From positions 1 through 64,000 of the forward strand of contig CANMSA010000003.1 in the NCBI GenBank assembly GCA_947500385.1: 64,000 nt of DNA, read 5' to 3'. Below the pieces are notes generated by a model. That model was not told where the DNA came from. It ran no database searches and saw nothing but the letters and a program-made list of their open reading frames with translations. The position numbers and the translations under genes were made by a program. The stretch comes from an uncultured Flavobacteriaceae bacterium (lineage in GTDB: Bacteria; Bacteroidota; Bacteroidia; Flavobacteriales; Flavobacteriaceae). Below are positions 9,646 to 18,801 of this stretch, one piece after another. The first letter of the stretch is position 1. The number at the start of each line of letters is the position of its first letter.

Positions 9646-12600
9646 ATGACGACCAAACCTTTTTTTCTGACCCTCGTTCTTTTTTCATTTTTTAGCTATG
9701 CGCAGATAAGCCCAAAATGGGCTCGGTATCCAGCAATATCTCCCGATGGTACCACGATTGCATTTACATACAAAGGAAATTTATTCAGTGTACCGGCCTC
9801 CGGTGGCGATGCAACACAGTTGACCTTTCACGAGGCGCACGACAAGCGAGCAGTATGGAGTAAGGATGGGCAATGGTTGGCTTTTGCCTCTAACCGATAC
9901 GGTAATTTCGATGTTTTTAAGATGGATGCCAAAGGAGGTCCCGCCACAAGGCTTACCTTCCATAGTGCGGATGAAAGACCCTACTCTTTTTCCGCTGACA
10001 ATACGTCGGTGTTGTTTGGAGCGGTTCGACAAGACCATGTACTGCATAGGCAGTACCCTACCGGTAGACAACCAGAACTGTATAGTGTACCGATCAATGG
10101 AGGTCGCGTAAGACAGATTCTGACCGTGCCTGCCGAGGATGTGCAAATAAGTGAGGATGGTACTACCATGGTATATCATGATTTAAAAGGGTATGAGGAC
10201 GAATTTAGAAAGCACCATGTGTCGGCCATTACTCGAGATCTATGGAGTTATGATGTGCAAAATGCTACCCATAAAAAAATTAGTTCTTTTGCCGGAGAGG
10301 ACAGGACCCCGGTGTTCGCTAAAGACCAACAGTCCATTTACTATTTAAGTGAGGAAAGCGGCACCTTCAATATACATAAATTGAGTTTGGCCAGTCCGGC
10401 CAGCAACCAACAGCTCACGAACTTTAAGACACATCCGATGCGATCGCTTAGTATTGGTAATGGAATCATGGCCTTTAGTTACGACGGGGAGTTATATACG
10501 TTTCGCGAAGGAGAAGACCCCAATAAAGTCGCTATTAACATACGCACACAGGCTGCGAGCAATTCAGATAAGTTCGTTTCCGTAAACGGGGGCGTACAGG
10601 AGATGGATGTTTCTCCCGATGGCAAACAGATCGCGTTTATTTCAAGGGGAGAAGTCTTCGTTACCTCGGTAGAAGGCTCCTTGACCAAAAGACTGACCAA
10701 TACTCCTGAGCAAGAGCGGTTTGTGAAGTTTACCCATGACGGAAAGGGAGTAGCCTATGCAAGTGAACGCAACGGAAAATGGGGTATTTACAAAACACAA
10801 AAAGTGCGTAAGGAAGAACCCTTTTTCTTTGCGGCCACCTTGTTAAAGGAAGAAGTTTTGATCCGTAATGAACAGGACAACTACCTACCGGAGTTTTCCC
10901 CCGATGGAAAGTTCATAGCCTTTATTGAGGGGCGCAGAACGCTTAAGGTGATGAATTTGAATACAAAAAAAACAACTACCCTTTTAACCCCGGATGATTT
11001 GTATCATTTCTCGGATGGCGATCAGTATTTTAAATGGAGTCCAGATAGTAAATGGTTGTTGGTAGATTGGGGCGCAACCCTGAGTAACAGTGAAATTTTG
11101 CTATTGGCGGCCGACGGTTCCAAACGAACAAATCTTACCCAGAGTGGATATTACGATATGGCGCCCAAATGGGTGAATGAAGGCAAACAACTTTTATGGT
11201 TTGCAAATAGAGATGGCCTAAAGAGCTATGCCACGAGCGGTAGCAGCGAATTTGATGTGTATAGTATGTTCTTAACGCAAGATAGCTGGGATAAATTTAA
11301 TTTGTCAAAAGAAGAGTACGACTTGATGAAGTTGATAGAAGAAGGCGATAAGGAAGAAGGGGATGATAAAAAGGAAGATGGGAAAGATGCCAAAAAAGGA
11401 AAGAAAAAGGGTGATAAAAAGGACAAGGAGAAAAAAACGGTACCTCCGTTAAAATTTGATTGGGAAGACCTAGAACTACGCAAAAGCAGGTTGACCATTC
11501 ACTCCTCTCGCTTAAGTGATGCGGTTCTTTCGAAAGATGGGGAGAAATTGTATTATTTGGCACGTTTTGAAAAGGATCTCAACCTTTGGGAAACAGAGCT
11601 TCGTACCAAGAACACAAAAATGCTGATTCCCTTAGGCGCCAAGTCGGGAAGTTTGGAATGGGATTCAAAACAAGAAAACCTATTTTTATTAAGTGATGGG
11701 AAGATAGCCAAGGTAGATCTGGCAGCTGCCAAAACGAAACCTGTTAAGATCAAATCAGAAATGGTCTTGGATGCCGATGCAGAACGTAGATACATGTTCG
11801 ATCATATTTGGTTGCGTACCAATGCGATTTTTTACCACTCCAATTTTCACGGAGTCGATTGGAAGGCGATGCGCACCGCCTACGAGGCATATTTACCGCA
11901 TATTGGCAATTCCTTCGAATTTGCCGAAATGACTTCTGAACTTTTAGGGGAATTGAATGTTTCGCACGCCGGTGGCCGTTTTCGGGGTCGCATACCGAAT
12001 GGCGATGCAACAGCTTCCCTGGGCATTTTTATGGATTATGAACACCAAGGAAACGGTATTAAAATTGCAGAAGTTATAAAGGGTGGTCCTTTGGATAAGG
12101 CATCCTTTAAGTTAAAGCCGGGTACTATTATTGAACGGATCGATGGTGAAACAATCACTCCAGACCGGGATGTCGCCAGTTATCTAAATCGGAAAGCGGG
12201 CAATTTTACACTTTTGGATATCGTAGGGGTAAATGGTGGTAAAAAGCAGTTAACCGTAAAACCCATTACGTTGGGTGAAGAAAACGGCCTGTTGTACAGA
12301 CGTTGGGTTCGAAAAAATGAAAAAGAGGTGGCGGAAAAAAGTAACGGTACCCTGGGCTATGTACATATTCCGGGGATGAGCGATGGTCCCTATCGTTCCA
12401 TCTACGAACGAATGATGGGCAAATTTTCCGATAAGAAGGCCGTAATTGTCGATACCCGTTTCAACGGTGGGGGAGATTTAGTGGCCGATTTGGCCATGTT
12501 CTTTACGGGGATTCCTTTTTTATCCTATGAAACCGAAGCGAAAGTGGTGGGAGGGGAGCCCACTTCAAGATGGACCAAACCCACCTTGGCAATGTTCAAC

Positions 12601-12897
12601 GAATCTATGTATAGTGATGGTTCTTGTTTTGCAAGTGGCTATGTAGACCTAAAAATTGGTAAAACCGTGGGTATGCCGGTACCGGGAACATGCAGCTTTG
12701 CAGGATGGGAACGACTGCCGAACGGGGGTGTTTGGGGCGTGGTCCCGGTGAGCGCCAAAAACAAGGCAGGAGAGTGGATGGAAAATAATGAGACCGACCC
12801 GGAAATTCAAGTGAAAAATATGCCGGGCGTTATAGACAAAGGACGCGATGAGCAATTGGAAAGATCTATTTTAGAACTGATGAATGGGTTGGATTAG
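9646..12897 (+). CDS. Tricorn-like protease (PD40 propeller, PDZ, S41 core)
   Basis: This 1083-residue exported protease has a signal peptide (about 1-20, ending FFSYAQ). Repeated PD40 blades (AISPDGTTIAF, VWSKDGQWLAF, EFSPDGKFIAF) fill residues about 25-560 and resume after a Lys/Asp/Glu-rich linker at about 565-603. The C-terminal part has the tricorn core: Ser773-His774 (ELNVSH), a PDZ domain (about 790-870), the NGGG motif, nucleophile Ser990 (YSDGSC) and Glu1049 (NNETDPE), matching the Ser/His/Ser/Glu tetrad of tricorn. Tricorn degrades oligopeptides released by larger proteases; in Bacteroidota such proteins are exported, so a periplasmic peptide-scavenging role is inferred. Confidence 0.92.
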   Translation: MTTKPFFLTLVLFSFFSYAQISPKWARYPAISPDGTTIAFTYKGNLFSVPASGGDATQLTFHEAHDKRAVWSKDGQWLAFASNRYGNFDVFKMDAKGGPATRLTFHSADERPYSFSADNTSVLFGAVRQDHVLHRQYPTGRQPELYSVPINGGRVRQILTVPAEDVQISEDGTTMVYHDLKGYEDEFRKHHVSAITRDLWSYDVQNATHKKISSFAGEDRTPVFAKDQQSIYYLSEESGTFNIHKLSLASPASNQQLTNFKTHPMRSLSIGNGIMAFSYDGELYTFREGEDPNKVAINIRTQAASNSDKFVSVNGGVQEMDVSPDGKQIAFISRGEVFVTSVEGSLTKRLTNTPEQERFVKFTHDGKGVAYASERNGKWGIYKTQKVRKEEPFFFAATLLKEEVLIRNEQDNYLPEFSPDGKFIAFIEGRRTLKVMNLNTKKTTTLLTPDDLYHFSDGDQYFKWSPDSKWLLVDWGATLSNSEILLLAADGSKRTNLTQSGYYDMAPKWVNEGKQLLWFANRDGLKSYATSGSSEFDVYSMFLTQDSWDKFNLSKEEYDLMKLIEEGDKEEGDDKKEDGKDAKKGKKKGDKKDKEKKTVPPLKFDWEDLELRKSRLTIHSSRLSDAVLSKDGEKLYYLARFEKDLNLWETELRTKNTKMLIPLGAKSGSLEWDSKQENLFLLSDGKIAKVDLAAAKTKPVKIKSEMVLDADAERRYMFDHIWLRTNAIFYHSNFHGVDWKAMRTAYEAYLPHIGNSFEFAEMTSELLGELNVSHAGGRFRGRIPNGDATASLGIFMDYEHQGNGIKIAEVIKGGPLDKASFKLKPGTIIERIDGETITPDRDVASYLNRKAGNFTLLDIVGVNGGKKQLTVKPITLGEENGLLYRRWVRKNEKEVAEKSNGTLGYVHIPGMSDGPYRSIYERMMGKFSDKKAVIVDTRFNGGGDLVADLAMFFTGIPFLSYETEAKVVGGEPTSRWTKPTLAMFNESMYSDGSCFASGYVDLKIGKTVGMPVPGTCSFAGWERLPNGGVWGVVPVSAKNKAGEWMENNETDPEIQVKNMPGVIDKGRDEQLERSILELMNGLD

Positions 12898-12919
12898 GAA
12901 GTGATTATTATATGATCCA

Positions 12920-12938
12920 CCAGCCTGTATTTGGCTGG
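12920..12938 (+). terminator. Possible terminator hairpin after the tricorn-like gene
   Basis: A 6-base-pair stem (CCAGCC / GGCTGG) with a 7-base loop begins 22 bases past the stop codon. The following bases (GTTATAG) are not a clear T run, so termination strength is doubtful. Confidence 0.35.
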
Positions 12939-12971
12939 GTTATAGCGCACAGTGTTGCGTATTGGTAGGAA

Positions 12972-13739
12972 TTAAGGATTGATTAGCCTGCGCAGGGCAA
13001 TGAAAACAAAGATCAATAAAGAATACCCGATAAAGAACGGTACGATGTAATTTTGCAGCCCGAAAACAAGCATTAGACCAATGACCAATAATTGAAACCC
13101 AAGCCCGAAGGTAGATATGGCGGTCATTAGCCAATTTGGGAGGTGCTTACTTTCTGCCGCTTTCCGGTCGAGGCGGTAAATAATCTTATCAAAGACGCCA
13201 TAGAGCATACGATACAGCTGATAAAGGAAATCTACGTTGCGTTGTTTTTCACCTTTCATGGCGATGGGCGCTCCTTCTTCAAAAATACGGCTGGTAGTAT
13301 CCCCGTTGTATCGATTTCGTAGAATCACGTAATAATAGTTGTACAAGGTACCCTGTAATTGAAGGCCAAAAAAAGCAAGAATGGTGTAGATTAAAGAACC
13401 ATTCGTAACGTACCAGATGGTCATCAAGATTAAAAGATTAAGAATGATGTCAGATACCGAATCTAGATATCGTCCGGTATGGCTGGGTGTTTTTTTGACC
13501 CGGGCCAATTCCCCGTCGGCTGCATCCAGAATAGACTTTAAAACCAAGAAAAACACGGTTCCCCAATAATACTGATACAATAGGCAAACAATGGCCATTA
13601 AGCCCGCTACCACAAAACCAAGGGTAAGGTGTATGGGTGTGAAGGCGGTTTTTTTTAGTTTTTGAGCAATTAGTTTGGCAATAGGTCTGCCATAATCAGA
13701 AAGATCTAAAAACTGATTTTCCTTTGGTAATTTGGACAT
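12972..13739 (-). CDS. CDP-alcohol phosphatidyltransferase family membrane enzyme
   Basis: This 255-residue integral membrane enzyme moves a phosphatidyl group from CDP-diacylglycerol (or a related CDP-alcohol) to an alcohol in phospholipid synthesis. The full family signature is present and exact: Asp72-x-x-Asp75-Gly76-x-x-Ala79-Arg80-x8-Gly89-x3-Asp93-x3-Asp97. Hydrophobic helices occur at about 38-68, 98-125, 195-220 and 225-250. Which alcohol is used cannot be told. It stands alone, leftward, with a candidate promoter about 75 bases upstream (13813-13840). Confidence 0.92.
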   Translation of the reverse strand: MSKLPKENQFLDLSDYGRPIAKLIAQKLKKTAFTPIHLTLGFVVAGLMAIVCLLYQYYWGTVFFLVLKSILDAADGELARVKKTPSHTGRYLDSVSDIILNLLILMTIWYVTNGSLIYTILAFFGLQLQGTLYNYYYVILRNRYNGDTTSRIFEEGAPIAMKGEKQRNVDFLYQLYRMLYGVFDKIIYRLDRKAAESKHLPNWLMTAISTFGLGFQLLVIGLMLVFGLQNYIVPFFIGYSLLIFVFIALRRLINP

Positions 13740-13812
13740 CTTAAAATAGTGAAGAACAGAAAATCCGAGAACGGGAACACGCTGGCCCGGAGCACTCTCC
13801 CAACACTTAACA

Positions 13813-13840
13813 CAAAGGTAAGTCTAAATTTACAATTTAG
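13813..13840 (-). promoter_or_regulatory. Candidate promoter with adjoining inverted repeat for the CDP-alcohol transferase gene
   Basis: The minus strand has an exact Bacteroidota -7 box, TACCTTTG (13813-13820), 74 bases upstream of the ATG. Three bases further upstream is a 7-bp inverted repeat, CTAAATT-TAC-AATTTAG (13824-13840), where the -33 element would lie. No clear TTG -33 box is present, so the call rests on the -7 match and position. Confidence 0.4.
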
Positions 13841-13894
13841 TAAAAGGGTGATGGGGTTGCTTGATGCTTGAAACCATCGCCCGATTCTTAGACA

Positions 13895-16800
13895 TCAGTG
13901 CCCTAGATGACAACCACAACCGGCACGCACAAAACTTTGAGAGGCCTCATGCCAGGGAAACGCCTGGTTGTATGTATTGTTTTCCCACCAAAATTTGCTG
14001 CGCGGTTTGTCGGTGTTGCCAATTTCGTTCATGGTATCCGTGTCATATAACCTTCCGTTTACCATCGTATATTGTACTGTTTCGGTATTACGAATGTTTT
14101 CCAAAGGGTTCTCGTTCAAAACGATCAAGTCGGCCAATTTTCCTGCTACCAGCGATCCTATTTCCTTACCGGCGCCAATATATTCTGCACCGTTCAATGT
14201 GGCCGCTCGCAGTGCCTCCAGATTCGACAGCCCGCCTTGATGCAACAACCATAGCTCCCAGTGCGCCCCTAATCCTTGTAATTGCCCATGTGCTCCCAAG
14301 TTTACCTTTACTCCTTCTTTTGCCAGGGCAGCAGCCGTTTTTGATACCAGAATATGACCGTTTTCATATTCCTCATCGGGTACCATTGTGCGATGCCTGG
14401 CACGGGCATCTACAATAGAACGTGGTGTATATTTCAATAGTCTTTTATTTTCCCAAACATTGTCTTTTTGATAAAAATAGTACTCCCCGTTCATGCCGCC
14501 ATAGTTGACGATCAGGGTAGGGGTGTAACCCGACTTGCTTGTTTTCCAGAGTTCCATCACATCTTTATACACAGGGGCGACGGGAATATTATGTTCAATG
14601 CCCGTATGGCCGTCCATCAACATGGTCATATTATGATAGAAATTAGACCCTCCTTCGGGCACGACATTGATTCCCAGCTCACGGGCCGCTTGCATTACCT
14701 GCTGCCGTTGATTCCGGCGTGGTTGGTTGTAGCTTTTTATCGATTTGGCTCCAAATGCCTTGGTACGGCGGATGGAAGACCGCGCATCTTCCAAAGAATT
14801 GATTACGGCTTTAAAATCACCTTCCGCACCATATAGGATAATACCGGTAGAGTACAGTCGAGGTCCCACCATCTTTCCGCTTCGAATCATTTCGGAAAGC
14901 GTAAAAATACTTTCGGTATTGGCCGAAGGGTCGTGTGCGGTGGTTACTCCGAAGGCCAGATTGGCATATAACTGCCAGTGCTTTTGCGTGGCCAACCCAT
15001 ATCGGAAACCTCCAATATGGGCATGGGCATCTACCAGTCCTGGCATTATGGTTTTTCCTTCCAAATCATACACCTTCGCTCCCTTTGGAACGGTCACTTC
15101 TGAGGTCTTGCCGACCGCCGAGATTCGGTTGCCATTGACCACTAAGGTGCCTTGTTCAATTACTTGGTCCCCTTCCATGGTTATGATTCGGGCATTGGTA
15201 AATGCTATGGCTCCCTTGGGTTTATCACTGGCAACTTTAAGGTTCATACGCAGGCCAACGGTGTCCATTTTAGCAATGCTATCGGGTGAGTTGGGTAAAA
15301 AAGTAAAACGATCTTTGACCTTATTCGAAAAATAAGTATCCCCTAGCGTCCAAAAAATGGTTTTACTATCTGCGGACCAATGCAGGTTGATGCCCGCATC
15401 TTTTGCAATTTGCGAAACGGGTACGCCTTTTGATTTGTTATCCAGATCCACTTCCTTCCCGGTCATCACCAGAGGGGCGATGTAGGCCTTGTGCAAATGC
15501 GTGAAAGCAATCCATTTGTTATCCGGGCTGGGTACGAGACGATTGGCATATTTTGATTTAATATGGGTTTTTTTGTCTTTCCCGTTTAAATCGATGGAAT
15601 GAAGGCTCTTCGTCAAGCTTCCGAAATAGGTACCCCCGGTTTGAAAGAAGATACGCTTACTGTCTTTCGTAAACATGGGGTATTCCCCCTGCGGTGAAAG
15701 CAGGGTAGGGTTTGTGCCTGTTTTAGACATCAAATAGATACCGGTATTTTTAGCAAAAGTTCTGCCTTGATCAAGATTCCCATTTTCCTTGACATAGGTA
15801 ATCAGGTTTCCGTTCCCTGAAAAACTTGGGGTTCTATAAATCCCTTTTTCTTTGGTTAACCGTGTCGTGGCACCTCCTGCGGAGGATACCGTATGTATGG
15901 CACCCAATTGCTCGTCGTTCCAACTCACAAATACAATGTACTTGCCATCGGGTGAAAAAGCGGGTTCAAATTCCAAATCGGTTCCCTTGGTCAACCTTTT
16001 TGGGGAGCCATTTGGCAGTTTTTTGGTCCATAGTTGCCCCATGGCACTAAAGACAACCGTTTTTCCATCGGGAGCGGTAACGGTTTGTCTAATTACTTTC
16101 GAATCAAACTCATCCGGGGCTACGGGGCTCTCAAAATGTACGCGTTCGGCAATCTTGATATCCGCATCAACAGAGAAGGGAATAGTGGTCACTTGTAGAC
16201 TTGCAATGTCAATAGACTTGATTTTCCCTTCGGCCCAAAAAAGAATGTTAGCATCATTAAGGCCCCAACTAAAGTTCGGGTAGACCCCGAAAATGGCCCA
16301 AGCTTCTTGTTGGTCTTTGTTCAAAGCATCGTACACGGGCCATTCTTCCCCCGTTGTGAGGTCATGAATGAAAAGGACCGATTTCGTACGGACTCTTTTT
16401 ACAAAGGCCATTTTCTTTCCGTCACGTGATATTTGTGGGCGTGCCGCTCCCCCGGGCCCTCCTGTTACCCTGGTGGTTTTGCCGGTTTGAAAATCATATC
16501 GATTGATGACGTAAATCTGTTTATTTGGGTCTTTATTGTACTGAAAAAAACCACCCGGATACATATCTTCGCTGTAGTATAGATAACGTCCGTCGGGAGA
16601 TATCGTCGGTTCGTTTACATCTTGCTGATCGTTTTTACGTTTGGTGATCTGCAGCCCAGAGCCTCCGGTAATATGGTATTGCCAAAGTTCTCCGGCCCCT
16701 ACGGAACGTTGGGAGGTAAAATGTTTTCGGGCAATTAGATAGTTGCCGTCAGGAGCCCATACCGCATTGTTTAGCAGACGAAACTTCTCTTTGGTCAATT

Positions 16801-17191
16801 GTTTGGCATTGCTTCCATCTGCATTCATAGTCCAAATATTATCTCCCCCACCTGCATCGCTAGTAAAGGAAATTTTGGTGCCGTCAGGGCTAAATCGAGG
16901 CTGTACCTCAAAGGGAATACCCGTTCGCAAGGGCTGTGCCTTACCGCCGGTAATGGGCATCGAATAAATATCGCCAAGAAGATCAAAAACAATTGTTTTT
17001 CCGTCAGGGCTCACATCAAGGTTCATCCAAGTACCTTCCTCAGTCGTGAAAGTATGGCTTTGGTAGTGGAAGCCGTCCCCGGGATTTGCAACATCCCAAG
17101 TAGTTTTCTGCTGTTCCGACTTTTTTTCTTGACCCAGTACCGGTATGGCGCTGAGGGCGGTAAGCAAACAGGTGGTTAAAAAGATTCGCAT
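13895..17191 (-). CDS. Exported amidohydrolase with N-terminal PD40 propeller
   Basis: This 1098-residue exported protein has a signal peptide (about 1-20, ending IPVLGQ). Residues about 45-640 contain repeated TolB/PD40 motifs (DVSPDGKTIVF, RFSPDGTKISF, AFSPDGKYIVF). Residues about 660-1070 are an amidohydrolase: the metal motif DAHAHIGG around residues 719-726, later His-containing segments (IEHNIP, LGAHGQLQGLGAHW) and the terminal GKLADLIVLNENPL typical of imidazolonepropionase/prolidase-like members. The reaction is probably hydrolysis of a peptide-like or cyclic amide bond in the periplasm; substrate unknown. It lies downstream of, and on the same strand as, the YdeI-like gene. Confidence 0.9.
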   Translation of the reverse strand: MRIFLTTCLLTALSAIPVLGQEKKSEQQKTTWDVANPGDGFHYQSHTFTTEEGTWMNLDVSPDGKTIVFDLLGDIYSMPITGGKAQPLRTGIPFEVQPRFSPDGTKISFTSDAGGGDNIWTMNADGSNAKQLTKEKFRLLNNAVWAPDGNYLIARKHFTSQRSVGAGELWQYHITGGSGLQITKRKNDQQDVNEPTISPDGRYLYYSEDMYPGGFFQYNKDPNKQIYVINRYDFQTGKTTRVTGGPGGAARPQISRDGKKMAFVKRVRTKSVLFIHDLTTGEEWPVYDALNKDQQEAWAIFGVYPNFSWGLNDANILFWAEGKIKSIDIASLQVTTIPFSVDADIKIAERVHFESPVAPDEFDSKVIRQTVTAPDGKTVVFSAMGQLWTKKLPNGSPKRLTKGTDLEFEPAFSPDGKYIVFVSWNDEQLGAIHTVSSAGGATTRLTKEKGIYRTPSFSGNGNLITYVKENGNLDQGRTFAKNTGIYLMSKTGTNPTLLSPQGEYPMFTKDSKRIFFQTGGTYFGSLTKSLHSIDLNGKDKKTHIKSKYANRLVPSPDNKWIAFTHLHKAYIAPLVMTGKEVDLDNKSKGVPVSQIAKDAGINLHWSADSKTIFWTLGDTYFSNKVKDRFTFLPNSPDSIAKMDTVGLRMNLKVASDKPKGAIAFTNARIITMEGDQVIEQGTLVVNGNRISAVGKTSEVTVPKGAKVYDLEGKTIMPGLVDAHAHIGGFRYGLATQKHWQLYANLAFGVTTAHDPSANTESIFTLSEMIRSGKMVGPRLYSTGIILYGAEGDFKAVINSLEDARSSIRRTKAFGAKSIKSYNQPRRNQRQQVMQAARELGINVVPEGGSNFYHNMTMLMDGHTGIEHNIPVAPVYKDVMELWKTSKSGYTPTLIVNYGGMNGEYYFYQKDNVWENKRLLKYTPRSIVDARARHRTMVPDEEYENGHILVSKTAAALAKEGVKVNLGAHGQLQGLGAHWELWLLHQGGLSNLEALRAATLNGAEYIGAGKEIGSLVAGKLADLIVLNENPLENIRNTETVQYTMVNGRLYDTDTMNEIGNTDKPRSKFWWENNTYNQAFPWHEASQSFVRAGCGCHLGH

Positions 17192-17249
17192 AACATTTCG
17201 TTTTATCGGGTTTTGGTTGGATCAGTTCTTTTTTCCGAGGATTTTTTGA

Positions 17250-17831
17250 TCAGCGCCCGGTTCCAGGACGCGTTTTAATATTTTCTTTTGAGAGCCGCAC
17301 GATCTCTAAAATCCGTTTATTTCGGGTTTCCGGGCGCTTTGCTTGATTGAGCCAATATAGATAACTTTTTCGCTGTCCTCTTGTAAAACTCTTGAAATTT
17401 TTGAAAGCATCGGGCGCTTTATCGAAGGCTACTTTAAGTTCTGATGGAATGATACCTTTTTCAACCGCGTCGAGTGCGGTCCAGGAGCCATCTTTTTTGG
17501 CTGCCTTAATTTTGGCTAATCCGCTTTCATGCATCAGGTTTTCGGCAATTAGATTCTTGATATGATCTTTATTTACCTTGCTCCAAACACTCTTGGGTTT
17601 TCGCGGACAAAAATATTGCCGGCGTTTTCCTTTTCCGAGACTTTTTACCGTACTGTCTATCCATCCATAGCAAATGGCGACCTTCACCGCCTCTTCCCAG
17701 CGCATGCTTTCTTTTTCATGGGAAACTTTATAGAAAATTAAATAAACTCCCTCTTTCTGCGTGTGGTTTTCATGAAGCCACTGTCGAAACTCGATAGCGT
17801 TTTTAAAATAGTATTCCGAAATGTCTGTCAT
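17250..17831 (-). CDS. YdeI/OmpD-associated family protein
   Basis: This 193-residue cytosolic protein has the standard features of the YdeI family: an N-terminal FRQWLHENHTQKEGVYLIFYK, the conserved CYGWIDST and LGKGKRRQYFCPRK (about 65-90), KSVWSKVNKDHIKNL and the C-terminal FKSFTRGQRKSYLYWL with KRPETRNKRI. Function is not established in the family, though some members are linked to stress or peptide resistance. It is divergent from the NUDIX-type regulator and precedes the amidohydrolase gene by 58 bases. Confidence 0.92.
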   Translation of the reverse strand: MTDISEYYFKNAIEFRQWLHENHTQKEGVYLIFYKVSHEKESMRWEEAVKVAICYGWIDSTVKSLGKGKRRQYFCPRKPKSVWSKVNKDHIKNLIAENLMHESGLAKIKAAKKDGSWTALDAVEKGIIPSELKVAFDKAPDAFKNFKSFTRGQRKSYLYWLNQAKRPETRNKRILEIVRLSKENIKTRPGTGR

Positions 17832-17915
17832 CGATACATCTTCCTTTTAGAGCGCTTAAAAATAAGAAAACAACCAGAAGTTCCTATATTTAACACAACA
17901 GAAAAAAGAAGACGC

Positions 17916-18665
17916 TTGGAAGAGGAGCTAGCTGACTTTATTAGGAACGGACACAAACGGTATTTTCAGAATTTGAGTATCGACTGTGTGATTTTTGGCT
18001 ACCATGATAAAGAGTTGAAGATATTATTGGCAAAATGGAAACAGCTTGACGGCTGGGGTGTTCCAGGCGGATTTATTGGGTTAGAGGAGTCGCTGGCCAC
18101 GGCTGCGAACAGGATACTTAAGGAAAAAACTTCACTTGATAACGTGTACCTGGAACAGTTCAAAACGTTTGGCGAAAGCGAATTTAGATTAAAGGAAAAA
18201 GAAGGAATGCCTTGGTTGCCCAAAGATAATTGGTTGCGAAAACGCACCTTCGGTATTGGGTACTATGCCCTGGTCGAATTCTCGAAAGTAGCCATCAAGA
18301 CCGATATTTTTTATGAAGACTACCGGTGGCAAGACGTAGATTCTGTTCCCGAACTGTTGTTTGATCACAATGAAATGATCGAAGAAGCACTTCGTTATTT
18401 GCGGCTAAACCTATACCATAAACCCATTGGGTATGAACTGCTCGAACATAAGTTTACATTGCCGGAGATACAATCGCTTTATGAGACCATTTTGGGGAAA
18501 AAACTGGATCGCAGAAATTTCCCGAAAAAACTTATGAATCTGTCGCTTATCAAAGACACCTCGGAAGTACGTAAAATAGGCCAACATAGATCTCCTAAAC
18601 TCTATGAGTTTAATAAGGAAAAATATGACCAAGCCTTACAAGACGGCATTATTTTAGCGCTGTAG
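17916..18665 (+). CDS. NUDIX-fold transcriptional regulator (NrtR/AraR-like)
   Basis: An N-terminal NUDIX fold (about residues 20-150) is followed by a winged-helix region (FTLPEIQSLYETILGKKLDRRNF), the architecture of NrtR/AraR-type regulators that sense sugar or nucleotide ligands. The Nudix box is degenerate: GGFIGLEESLATAANRILKE keeps G and the first E, but the REUxEE core has become RILKEK, so hydrolysis is unlikely. The start is uncertain. The frame is open back to an ATG at 17763, but that would overlap the 5' end of the divergent YdeI-like gene by 69 bases, so I place the start at TTG 17916. It sits 136 bases before the PQQ sugar dehydrogenase gene, its likely target. Confidence 0.82.
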   Translation: MEEELADFIRNGHKRYFQNLSIDCVIFGYHDKELKILLAKWKQLDGWGVPGGFIGLEESLATAANRILKEKTSLDNVYLEQFKTFGESEFRLKEKEGMPWLPKDNWLRKRTFGIGYYALVEFSKVAIKTDIFYEDYRWQDVDSVPELLFDHNEMIEEALRYLRLNLYHKPIGYELLEHKFTLPEIQSLYETILGKKLDRRNFPKKLMNLSLIKDTSEVRKIGQHRSPKLYEFNKEKYDQALQDGIILAL

Positions 18666-18710
18666 CGTCAAAAGTTATTTTCATTGTGTATATGAAACGC
18701 AATAAAACAC

Positions 18711-18718
18711 TATATTTG
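18711..18718 (+). promoter_or_regulatory. Candidate -7 promoter box for the ThuA/PQQ dehydrogenase gene
   Basis: TATATTTG is an exact TAnnTTTG match 84 bases before the ATG at 18802. A TTG occurs at 18684-18686, but the 24-base spacing is longer than usual. The flanking 136-base gap is where the adjacent NUDIX-type regulator would be expected to bind. Confidence 0.4.
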
Positions 18719-18801
18719 AGTGGCACGGCATTTTATATTCCATAACCTACATTTTAAGATAGCCGAGTATGCTTTATAACAAATCAATTAAAAAACGAAA
18801 G

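Noticed and set aside
14745-15335. 196-codon plus-strand open frame inside the amidohydrolase gene
   Set aside because: It lies wholly antisense to a well-supported gene with clear motifs; the open frame is a by-product of codon bias.
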